Part shown: positions 62,501 through 64,000 of the stretch, piece after piece
How positions within the stretch are numbered: the stretch's first letter is position 1
How the letters are laid out: every line of letters starts with the position of its first letter
Origin: Sipunculus nudus
Lineage: Eukaryota > Annelida > Sipuncula > Golfingiida > Sipunculidae
Direction: 5' to 3'
NCBI GenBank assembly: GCA_026874595.1
Contig: CM049306.1
Location: forward strand, 90,373,142 to 90,437,141
Length of the DNA: 64,000 nt
Notes under the pieces: generated by a model
Database searches by the model: none
Told to the model about the DNA's origin: nothing
The model's input: the letters and a program-made list of their open reading frames with translations, nothing else
Program-made: the position numbers and the translations under genes

Positions 62501-63818
62501 TTTAAGGGTAAAACTAATTATTGATATTGGTGCACCTTTTCTTCTTTAATTAGAAGAATTTTTATAATCATTAGAACACATATGAGATGAAGTGTTCTGA
62601 TTTTATTATCAGCCCCAGAACAGCATGCCTGACGTGGTGATATGGATGATCAGTGGCACCAAGAGGACGGCCTACTTCAGATGTCCGGCTCAGCACCTCC
62701 TGTGGTCGGCCAATCCTGACTACCGCGGCAAATTTTGTGGCAAGCTGGAAACCATCAACCTTAAGGTACAGTAAAACCTGTGTTATGAGACCACCCATGT
62801 GACCAGCCAAAAGTGGTCTAAAAGTGTCAAAAGTCAAAAGACCAGTCAGTTGTAACCAATGTGTATGCTTCTGGTTCACCTAAGGGTTATCTTAATAGAC
62901 AGGTGGTCTTTTAAGAGTGGTTGTCTTTCAAACAGGTTCCACACCATGTGACCATGTACACATCCATAGGAAAATGATAAGCTGTGTTCATATGATGTCT
63001 CAGATGATTTAGAATACCAGTTATTGTAAAATTGCAGATGATCAGGGAAGACACGAGGACATCATAATAATTCCTTGTTTGGTGTATATTGTAAGTGGTT
63101 TTGTAAATTACTAAAAGTAAGTTGAATACAGATTATGGAACTCTGATGTCATTTGCTGATAGGCTATTTTGACAGATGACCAGGAAGGAGGCTGTATTCA
63201 TTAGGTTGATGTATTTGAGTATTTGTTACTCTGTTATTAATTGGTTTTTACAGGTTCTTAGCATAATCCTCCTGTTACGCAACCATCCACATTTGGTATA
63301 AGTATTCATCTGTTTATCTAAAATTTCCTGTTCTTCTGTACATAAGAAGATTTATGATATATTCATATTTTTGTATTTAAACCTGTTTATTTTGTAATTT
63401 AAAAAAAAAGCCCCAACCGTCATTTTTAACATATTCAACATTTCTGTTATGTCCTAGCCTGAATAAATTGGGAAACAACAACAATTGACGATACTTGTTT
63501 AATGCCGATCTTCCAACATGGCGAACAACAGACTGAACGCTAGTACCGTACATAAAACAAGGAATATGTAATTTCAACTCCCACCCATAGGTGGCAGCAT
63601 CAGCTATACTACAGTTTCTTTTAAAACCACTGGATAACAATCAATTAATATCTGTACTGTATTCTGTTTTACAGTACCCTGGTAATAAAGCAGAGAAGGA
63701 CAACAAGTGGGAGATCCCTGCTCTTCTTAGACTCAAGATCTGGCTGGGTCTGGAGAAACACGAGTCAGAGTGGCATAAGATGCAGACAGAGGGAGACCTG
63801 GCTGTGTTTGCTGAGACT
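23276..63818 (+). CDS. Ferlin gene (dysferlin/myoferlin-type), partial, multi-exon
   Basis: Ferlins are tail-anchored multi-C2 proteins that act in Ca2+-dependent membrane fusion and repair. The exons here translate, in order, to the end of C2A, a charged linker, C2B, FerI (motif WLLLSDPDD, then GARGYLK), C2C (RAEDIPRMD, LVDPYV, WDRLTEDD), a GFLPTFGP linker, [15 protein letters not shown], FerA ([11 protein letters not shown] and following helices) and FerB ([12 protein letters not shown], then [12 protein letters not shown]). These motifs follow the established order of animal ferlins. The last exon ends in VFAET, which in dysferlin and myoferlin leads towards the DysF domain, so a type-I ferlin is favoured; the short C2C-to-GFLPTF linker is otoferlin-like. 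Neither gene end is present: the first ~70 residues of C2A are not recognised upstream, and C2D onward plus the transmembrane tail lie beyond the window. The span given includes introns; exons are listed separately. Family assignment is sure; the subtype is inferred. Confidence 0.95.
23580..23905 (+). repeat. Interspersed repeat, copy 2 of 2 (LINE 3'-end-like)
   Basis: Homologous to 18,650-19,015, ending with 'gacaaacagacaaac', a short CA run and 'CCCTCCTGGTGGAGGCGAT'. It lies in the first recognised ferlin intron. Confidence 0.55.
24701..24785 (+). CDS. Ferlin exon E2: last strand of C2A and start of linker
   Basis: The acceptor is tgtattacag and the donor GTCAGT. The exon reads 28 codons plus one base ([16 protein letters not shown]... 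ending TVG). It corresponds to the 'IDLVIGYDPPSAP' end of vertebrate ferlin C2A. The remainder is an Ala/Gly-rich linker. It exits in phase 1, matching both micro-exons and E6. Confidence 0.9.
25472..25495 (+). CDS. Ferlin micro-exon E3 (24 nt) in the C2A-C2B linker
   Basis: The acceptor is ttttaaatag and the donor GTAAGA. Entering and leaving in phase 1, it adds eight residues, read with the flanking G as APPDKKSDG. It is hydrophilic, proline/lysine-rich and divisible by three, so it can be included or skipped without a frame change. Support is from splice signals and phase only; so short an exon carries little homology information. Confidence 0.6.
25828..26168. mobile_element. MITE, PIF/Harbinger-like (copy 2, best preserved)
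   Basis: TTA|GGCCAAAAAAATATAAAGG at the left and GAACCATACC...TTTTGGCC|TTA at the right: near-perfect inverted ends plus a TTA duplication. The inner CCGCCCGC blocks are also inverted. About 341 bp, no ORF, inside the intron between micro-exons E3 and E4. Confidence 0.75.
26526..26592. repeat. (TA)n microsatellite
   Basis: About 65 bases of alternating T and A with one C interruption, about 200 bp before micro-exon E4. Tyr/Ile-repeat open frames on both strands are artefacts. Confidence 0.95.
26789..26824 (+). CDS. Ferlin micro-exon E4 (36 nt) in the C2A-C2B linker
   Basis: The acceptor is the TAAG just before GAGCC and the donor is GTAAGA. Entry and exit are both phase 1, adding twelve residues read as [12 protein letters not shown]. 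Like E3 it is phase-symmetric and can act as a cassette. Joined to E6 it reads VGGEYDDEE. The acceptor is preceded by an A/T-rich tract with a T-run (caattttttttt). Support is splice signals plus phase. Confidence 0.6.
26825..28270. other. Ferlin intron, no other feature recognised
   Basis: AT-rich intron between E4 and alternative exon E5; no repeat ends or exon candidates with matching phase seen. Confidence 0.5.
28271..28279 (+). promoter_or_regulatory. TATA-like box upstream of alternative exon E5
   Basis: The sequence ttcttataaaaagaac contains a good TATA-box match about 390 bp before the E5 start codon. AT-rich intronic DNA yields such matches by chance, so it only marks where a promoter could be. 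Confidence 0.2.
28666..28897 (+). CDS. Ferlin alternative first exon E5 (start codon, Ser/Lys-rich N-terminus)
   Basis: An ATG at 28,666 opens 77 codons plus one base (starting [15 protein letters not shown], ending KNKNAKGG) followed by donor GTAAGC. It exits in phase 1, exactly what E6 needs. It cannot be an internal exon: an in-frame TGA at 28,641 lies just upstream, and the AG sites at 28,649 and 28,637 give the wrong frame, which hits a stop inside the exon. The best reading is an alternative first exon giving a ferlin without C2A. The N-terminus is disordered-looking, with an [12 protein letters not shown] segment that may be amphipathic. A TATA-like TATAAAAAG lies at about 28,271-28,279, which would leave a 5' leader near 360 nt; that link is inference. 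Confidence 0.6.
29035..29265 (+). mobile_element. SINE-like repeat, second type
   Basis: A head 'GACAAGATGTAAAATTCTCG' leads to 'GGTGACATGGGTTTAATCGCC' (B-box-like) and a body with 'GGTGGTTTTCTCTAGGTTCTC', ending in an AT-rich tail. This layout fits a tRNA-derived SINE; no second copy is in the window. Confidence 0.4.
29266..30631. other. Ferlin intron, no other feature recognised
   Basis: A lone AGGTGGCACCACTAG near 29,490 is a relative of the family-1/2 palindrome. Nothing else stands out. Confidence 0.45.
30632..30804 (+). CDS. Ferlin exon E6: acidic-then-basic linker leading into C2B
   Basis: The acceptor is tgctccag and the donor GTCAGT; entry is phase 1 and exit phase 0. The 57 full codons begin [18 protein letters not shown] (a long acidic run), pass through a neutral APTVGPDG segment, then switch to a Lys/Arg run ([14 protein letters not shown]) and end LSSKPQDFQ. 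The last motif matches the conserved 'SNKPQDFQ|IR' junction before ferlin C2B. The abrupt acid-to-base switch is not a feature I know from vertebrate ferlins. Confidence 0.93.
31539..32002. repeat. Repeat with CTATATATTAATAG start and GC-rich body of unknown origin
   Basis: It starts with the 14-bp block that also starts the element at 32,967, followed by GTAAGGCGATTT in both after one variable base. From about 31,730 to 31,990 base composition rises sharply above the surrounding AT-rich intron, with open frames on both strands (minus 31,705-31,974; plus 31,815-32,003) that I cannot assign. It could be a mobile-element fragment. Confidence 0.4.
32003..32290. mobile_element. MITE, PIF/Harbinger-like (copy 3, right end decayed)
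   Basis: TTA|GGCCAAAAAAAGGGTTTGAT at the left; the interior GATCAGGTAAAAG and AAAGATGAAAATCAAAATAA blocks match copies 1 and 2. The right inverted end stops at 'aagaaccaaaca' without a clear GGCC-TTA. Confidence 0.6.
32967..33098 (+). mobile_element. Short Helitron-like element (~132 bp)
   Basis: It begins CTATATATTAATAGGGTAAG and ends with ACCATGTG-TAG-CACGGGT (a stem with one bulge, 33,072-33,089), AATTG, CTAG|T. A hairpin shortly before CTAG and a following T is the Helitron 3' pattern. Confidence 0.5.
33099..36153. other. Ferlin intron, mostly unique
   Basis: At 34,271-34,287 the 17 bases TCATTGTATCCCCAGAC exactly match the 5' terminus of family-2 Helitron-like elements without any downstream body. 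No other gene or repeat recognised; this includes the region before alternative first exon E7, where no clear core promoter is visible. Confidence 0.5.
36154..36243 (+). CDS. Ferlin alternative first exon E7 (short N-terminus joined directly to C2B)
   Basis: An ATG at 36,154 opens 30 codons ([17 protein letters not shown]... ending EKPRDHQ) ending at a complete codon before GTATGG. The exit is phase 0, as needed by E8, giving [12 protein letters not shown] in place of [12 protein letters not shown]. Used as an internal exon from the phase-0 E6 junction, the nearby acceptors (36,134; 36,152; 36,161) each run into a stop within three codons, so it must begin translation here. The predicted product lacks C2A and the charged linker. 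Confidence 0.6.
36303..36700 (+). repeat. Duplicated ~125-bp block with tRNA-like B boxes
   Basis: 'AAAAGCATT(T/C)CTAC(C/T)GGCC' plus 'TAGTGAAGCTTGCTTTATAA' occurs at 36,303 and again at about 36,573. Each copy continues into a B-box-like stretch (AGGTTCGAATTC; GGGTTCCAATCC). It begins 60 bases after the donor of alternative exon E7. Probably two SINE-derived copies. Confidence 0.5.
36701..37489. other. Ferlin intron, no other feature recognised
   Basis: AT-rich intron leading into C2B exon E8; no further repeat or exon candidate seen. Confidence 0.5.
37490..37684 (+). CDS. Ferlin exon E8: most of C2B
   Basis: Phase 0 in and out, 65 codons, acceptor atttgatag, donor GTAACA. It encodes [19 protein letters not shown], then [20 protein letters not shown] and FDELVTFQ, the standard ferlin C2B core. 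Loop 1 (GANISPV) lacks the paired aspartates of Ca2+-binding C2 domains, as in other ferlin C2B domains, so Ca2+ binding here is unlikely. Confidence 0.97.
38350..38400 (+). CDS. Ferlin exon E9: end of C2B
   Basis: Seventeen codons in phase 0 ([17 protein letters not shown]) between ttcttag and GTATGT. It corresponds to 'DSRSLRTDALLGEFR' of vertebrate ferlins, the last loop and strand of C2B. Confidence 0.95.
39012..39158 (+). CDS. Ferlin exon E10: FerI domain
   Basis: Forty-nine codons, phase 0, acceptor tgttgtag, donor GTAAGT. It encodes [18 protein letters not shown], then [17 protein letters not shown] and ILGPGDDPP. FerI is a short conserved region linking C2B and C2C, found in all ferlins. 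The exon also carries the completing strand of C2B. Confidence 0.97.
39547..39570 (+). repeat. Short (TTAGG)n-like run
   Basis: Three and a half head-to-tail TTAGG units inside an intron. Too short to signify a telomeric remnant. Confidence 0.6.
39813..39856 (+). CDS. Ferlin exon E11: acidic FerI-C2C linker
   Basis: Acceptor tctctttcag and donor GTGAGT. It encodes [14 protein letters not shown] plus two bases of a serine codon. The DEDDIESNLL acidic hinge is conserved in ferlins, and the split serine codon is completed by E12 to give ES|NLLRPAG. Confidence 0.93.
39857..42489. other. Ferlin intron between E11 and E12
   Basis: Contains a palindromic segment at 40,535-40,625 and a decayed inverted-repeat element at about 41,765-41,935 ('cagttgaacctgtgaagga ... 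cagacaggtcccactgta'). No exon with compatible phase found. Confidence 0.5.
40535..40625. mobile_element. Palindromic MITE-like segment
   Basis: TTATTCCCGAGGGTTT at the left is mirrored by AAACCCTCGCGAATAA at the right, with an inner TTTCAC...GTGAAA pair. The whole ~90 bp can fold as one hairpin. Confidence 0.55.
42490..42549 (+). repeat. Perfect 19-bp inverted repeat just upstream of exon E12
   Basis: The arm 42,490-42,508 (TTATGGTTGGTTGATATAT) is the exact reverse complement of 42,531-42,549, with a 22-nt AT-rich loop. It lies 46 nt before the exon E12 acceptor, inside the likely branch-point and polypyrimidine zone. In RNA it would form a stable hairpin; in DNA a small cruciform. No other window copy was seen. 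Confidence 0.85.
42596..42678 (+). CDS. Ferlin exon E12: first strands of C2C
   Basis: Acceptor gttcttcag, donor GTAAGT. After completing a serine codon it reads [19 protein letters not shown], then YRAEDIPR plus one base. NLLxPxG and YRAEDxPxMD are conserved ferlin signatures. The single leftover A joins TG of E13 to give the methionine of RMD. Confidence 0.97.
42880..44030 (+). mobile_element. Tandem-repeat element, family 5 (AGGTCAAAGGTCAAGGTCA modules)
   Basis: It starts around TTAGCTCAGCTGACTTTCAG and a GTCCGTCC-rich block, then carries about five ~145-bp modules with 'CTTTCACATATAGCTCACCTAC', 'GATTTTGAGGTCA' and 'AGGTCAAAGGTCAAGGTCACA'. A 33-bp direct tandem duplication (GGTCAGTGATGTTCACAATT and following) is at about 43,952-44,018. 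It lies in the intron between E12 and E13; ends are not sharply defined. Confidence 0.65.
44031..45024. other. Ferlin intron, no other feature recognised
   Basis: Plain AT-rich intron sequence between two repeat elements. A 'gtttggtctcttattggagaatgtgg' block recurs in altered form within it (44,630 and 44,753), a possible old internal duplication. Confidence 0.4.
45025..46359 (+). mobile_element. Helitron-like element, family 1, full copy
   Basis: The 5' end ATCCGCC-AAAACAGAGTTTT-GCGGAT is an inverted repeat; the 3' end is GTAGTC-GCTTGTG-GACTAC (stem-loop), CCGTATT, CTAG|TT. Inside, GGTGGCGCCACC palindromes at 45,330, 45,491, 45,639, 45,768, 45,917, 46,048 and 46,196 (some with one change) mark alternating ~130/148-bp half units. 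No ORF beyond repeat artefacts. Confidence 0.8.
46360..47020. other. Ferlin intron, no other feature recognised
   Basis: Unique sequence between the family-1 element and exon E13. An open frame reads into E13 from 46,876 but lacks conservation before the splice acceptor. Confidence 0.5.
47021..47121 (+). CDS. Ferlin exon E13: C2C, Ca2+-loop 1 region
   Basis: Acceptor gttttcag, donor GTGAGT. It reads (M)[18 protein letters not shown], then [21 protein letters not shown] is the loop-1/strand motif of C2 domains and carries a potential Ca2+-ligand aspartate, with the RMDSD aspartates just before it. It enters in phase 1 and exits in phase 0. Confidence 0.97.
47653..47721 (+). CDS. Ferlin exon E14: C2C middle strands
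   Basis: Twenty-three codons, phase 0, acceptor tattgcag, donor [26 protein letters not shown] corresponds to the 'xxNPxWNQ' strand of ferlin C2C domains. Confidence 0.95.
48264..48307 (+). CDS. Ferlin exon E15: C2[15 protein letters not shown] strand
   Basis: Acceptor ttttgtggcag, donor GTGAGT. It encodes [14 protein letters not shown] plus TG of a split tryptophan codon. FPSMCE is near-identical to vertebrate ferlins. Both E16a and E16b begin with the G that completes Trp. Confidence 0.96.
49180..49256 (+). CDS. Ferlin exon E16a: C2C loop 3, first of two alternative versions
   Basis: It is 77 nt long: one base completing Trp, 25 codons ([17 protein letters not shown] then AISRSGDE), one leftover G. 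Acceptor tttgtcacag is good; the donor is GG|GTTCGT, weaker than consensus because +3 is T. It joins E17 as ...SGDE-GFLPTF. It keeps the loop-3 acidic cluster WDRxTEDD but replaces the canonical IGTTxI strand with IASESI. It matches E16b at 11 of 25 residues by my count. Confidence 0.75.
50953..51029 (+). CDS. Ferlin exon E16b: C2C loop 3, second (canonical) alternative version
   Basis: It is 77 nt long with the same phases as E16a: [17 protein letters not shown] then HVSAAGEP plus one G. Acceptor atgttggcag, donor GTGATG. The IGTTFISIS strand is the usual ferlin form, so this is the ancestral-type copy. It can join micro-exon E16c or E17 directly (...AGEP-GFLPTF). Since 77 is not divisible by three, including both copies would break the frame. 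Confidence 0.88.
51870..51920 (+). repeat. ~32-bp direct tandem duplication
   Basis: 'TTTAACCTTGATGTCTGTTA' plus 'AATAACCTACA' occurs twice in immediate succession, differing by about one base. Recent local duplication within an intron. Confidence 0.8.
52686..52700 (+). CDS. Ferlin candidate micro-exon E16c (15 nt) after C2C
   Basis: A strong local context: pyrimidine tract ttcttttattt, branch-point-like gctaac, acceptor aagcag, then 15 nt, then donor GTAACT. Phase 1 in and out, it would insert DKGEG before GFLPTFGP, giving AGEPGDKGEGGFLPTF. An 18-nt version from 52,683 adds one more residue (Ala). Support is splice context and phase only. Confidence 0.45.
53420..56906 (+). repeat. Tandem duplication (~580-bp unit), first copy interrupted by a Helitron-like element
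   Basis: 53,420-53,733 matches 56,331-56,644 over 314 bp with about six substitutions and no length change. The unit continues after the inserted element at 56,053-56,330, matching 56,645-56,906 with more changes. Unit borders are at ACAAATAGTAG and CCTCTTGTCTT. It lies in the intron before E17 and contains no exon. Confidence 0.9.
53734..56052 (+). mobile_element. Helitron-like element, family 2, copy C, with distinct 288-bp repeats
   Basis: The left end TGTATCCCCAGACAAAGTCG and right end GTCTGGGGATACTC...GGCACCTGCGGTGCC, then AAGAAATGTCTAG|T, match copies A and B. After one family-2 monomer the interior switches to about five 288-bp units (anchor GGATGATAATTCC at 54,592, 54,881, 55,171, 55,459, 55,746) carrying AGGTCAAAGGTCAAGGTCACAGG. 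The uninterrupted target at 56,644-56,645 fixes the insertion between two T bases. Confidence 0.85.
56907..57412. other. Ferlin intron, no other feature recognised
   Basis: Very AT-rich end of the intron before E17. Confidence 0.5.
57413..57513 (+). CDS. Ferlin exon E17: post-C2C GFLPTFGP segment
   Basis: Acceptor ttcctccaacag, donor GTAGGT. It encodes [20 protein letters not shown], then [14 protein letters not shown]. GFxPTFGPxxxNxYGSxR is conserved in all ferlins, and LNxGKGEGV continues in E18. Confidence 0.97.
57514..59153. other. Ferlin intron between E17 and E18
   Basis: AT-rich; a 'ccttgaattttattcg' / 'gaaaaccttgacgaccttgaaaatg' style repeat-like stretch at 57,860-58,265, otherwise nothing recognised. 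Confidence 0.45.
59154..59267 (+). CDS. Ferlin exon E18: GEGVAYRGR segment
   Basis: Thirty-eight codons, phase 0, acceptor atattgacag, donor [24 protein letters not shown] is a ferlin hallmark; the second half ([16 protein letters not shown]) is acidic and variable. Confidence 0.97.
59560..59840 (+). mobile_element. tRNA-derived SINE, copy 2 (best head)
   Basis: 'ATAACCAAGTGGTTAAGGGG' resembles a tRNA A box region and GGTTTGAACCC (59,601-59,611) a B box. The body ends with 'CCACCAACAGGCCATGAAAC' and an A-rich tail. The 3' part recurs at 22,270 and 62,025. Confidence 0.65.
60089..60188 (+). CDS. Ferlin exon E19: [11 protein letters not shown] segment
   Basis: Acceptor ctttttcag, donor GTAAGG. 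It encodes [20 protein letters not shown], then PVEFEVSIG(N) with exit phase 1. It matches '[20 protein letters not shown]...IQFEVSIGN' of vertebrate ferlins. Confidence 0.97.
60477..60679 (+). CDS. Ferlin exon E20: GNYGNK to start of FerA
   Basis: Acceptor atttccag, donor GTCAGT. It encodes [20 protein letters not shown], then [20 protein letters not shown] and [20 protein letters not shown]. The final part begins the FerA four-helix region, which binds membranes in a Ca2+-dependent way in studied ferlins. Confidence 0.97.
61117..61223 (+). CDS. Ferlin exon E21: FerA helices
   Basis: Acceptor gtctttcag, donor [26 protein letters not shown], then [12 protein letters not shown], matches the FerA helical region (vertebrate 'LEAGLEQVHLALKAQ...LTDELIAGC'). 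Confidence 0.95.
61789..61984 (+). CDS. Ferlin exon E22: helical FerA-FerB linker
   Basis: Acceptor ctttgatag, donor GTGAGT; 65 codons after one completing base. It encodes [20 protein letters not shown], a charged helix ([18 protein letters not shown]) and [14 protein letters not shown]. The helical character and the [15 protein letters not shown] motif match the equivalent part of myoferlin. Confidence 0.95.
62025..62325 (+). mobile_element. tRNA-derived SINE, copy 3
   Basis: A B-box-like GTTTGAACCCC near 62,079, then a body parallel to copy 2 ('TAGAACCTCAGGAATTTACTC', 'CATTCAATAGACAGTGCC') and a tail of A residues. Confidence 0.6.
62613..62765 (+). CDS. Ferlin exon E23: FerB domain
   Basis: Fifty-one codons in phase 0, acceptor attatcag, donor [26 protein letters not shown], then [11 protein letters not shown] and [13 protein letters not shown], is the conserved FerB core. 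Confidence 0.97.
62768..62948. mobile_element. Inverted-repeat element with 'ACCTGT...GACCACC' ends
   Basis: ACAGTAAAACCTGTGTTATG plus GACCACC at the left is mirrored by GGTGGTCTTTTAAG...AAACAGGTTCCAC at the right. Degenerate relatives occur at about 13,632, 14,430, 41,765 and 59,340. Likely an old, abundant palindromic MITE. Confidence 0.5.
63675..63818 (+). CDS. Ferlin exon E24: end of FerB
   Basis: Forty-eight codons, phase 0, acceptor tgttttacag, donor [26 protein letters not shown], then [13 protein letters not shown] and [10 protein letters not shown], completes FerB. It is the last exon in the window; the next would read into the DysF region of a type-I ferlin. The final 182 bases are intron with no further signal. 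Confidence 0.96.
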
Positions 63819-64000
63819 GTAAGTAATCAGGTCATAATATAATAATTACTGGCTTATCCCCTCCCCCTACCCCCAGTTCACACTTGCTGTGTCAAAATGG
63901 CATCTAAAGAAAAGAAGCCAACCAAATGTATTGCCATGGCAGTCAGTCCTAGCACAGGGATGAATAACCAATGATGTTGCTATGATACCCTGCTGTCACA

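Noticed and set aside
1-64000. CRISPR array, bacterial operon or prophage
   Set aside because: The window has spliced exons with GT-AG introns, SINEs and MITEs; the tandem repeats lack spacer structure.

Overview
This is an animal nuclear genome window: AT-rich, intron-dense, and full of short non-autonomous transposons. The organism is most likely a mollusc, possibly a bivalve. That inference rests on the Helitron-like elements with internal tandem repeats (resembling the pearl/HINE elements known from oysters), on the 'AGGTCAAAGGTCAAGGTCA' repeat modules, and on the divergence of the one protein gene.

The only protein-coding gene I can support is a ferlin on the + strand (dysferlin/myoferlin/otoferlin family). 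Its recognised exons run from 23,276 to 63,818 and it continues past the right edge. The window holds the end of C2A, a linker, C2B, FerI, C2C, FerA, FerB and the approach to the DysF region. Exons before C2A residue ~70, and everything after FerB, were not found. Almost every junction was placed by AG/GT dinucleotides plus exact reading-phase continuity.

Three features suggest the gene makes many isoforms. (1) Two exons (49,180-49,256 and 50,953-51,029) are each exactly 77 nt, have identical entry and exit phases, and encode alternative versions of the last Ca2+-loop region of C2C. Using both or neither shifts the frame, so they are predicted to be mutually exclusive. (2) Two ATG-bearing exons (28,666 and 36,154) have donors but no frame-compatible acceptor. 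They look like alternative first exons giving proteins without C2A, the second also without the charged linker. (3) Three micro-exons of 24, 36 and 15 nt are phase-symmetric and sit in linkers.

Layout: 1-673 is the 3' part of a Helitron-like tandem-repeat element. 674-3,879 is mostly unique AT-rich DNA with a (CA)n. 3,880-8,317 holds two related Helitron-like elements, the second carrying a different 1.25-kb element nested inside it. 10,400-11,690 is a 44-bp minisatellite. 11,700-23,275 is intergenic or first-intron DNA with a MITE and old repeats. 23,276-63,818 is the ferlin gene, whose introns carry three further large Helitron-like elements (42,880; 45,025; 53,734), smaller MITEs and tRNA-derived SINE candidates. 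The 53,734 element sits in one copy of a tandem duplication, and the other copy preserves the uninterrupted target site.
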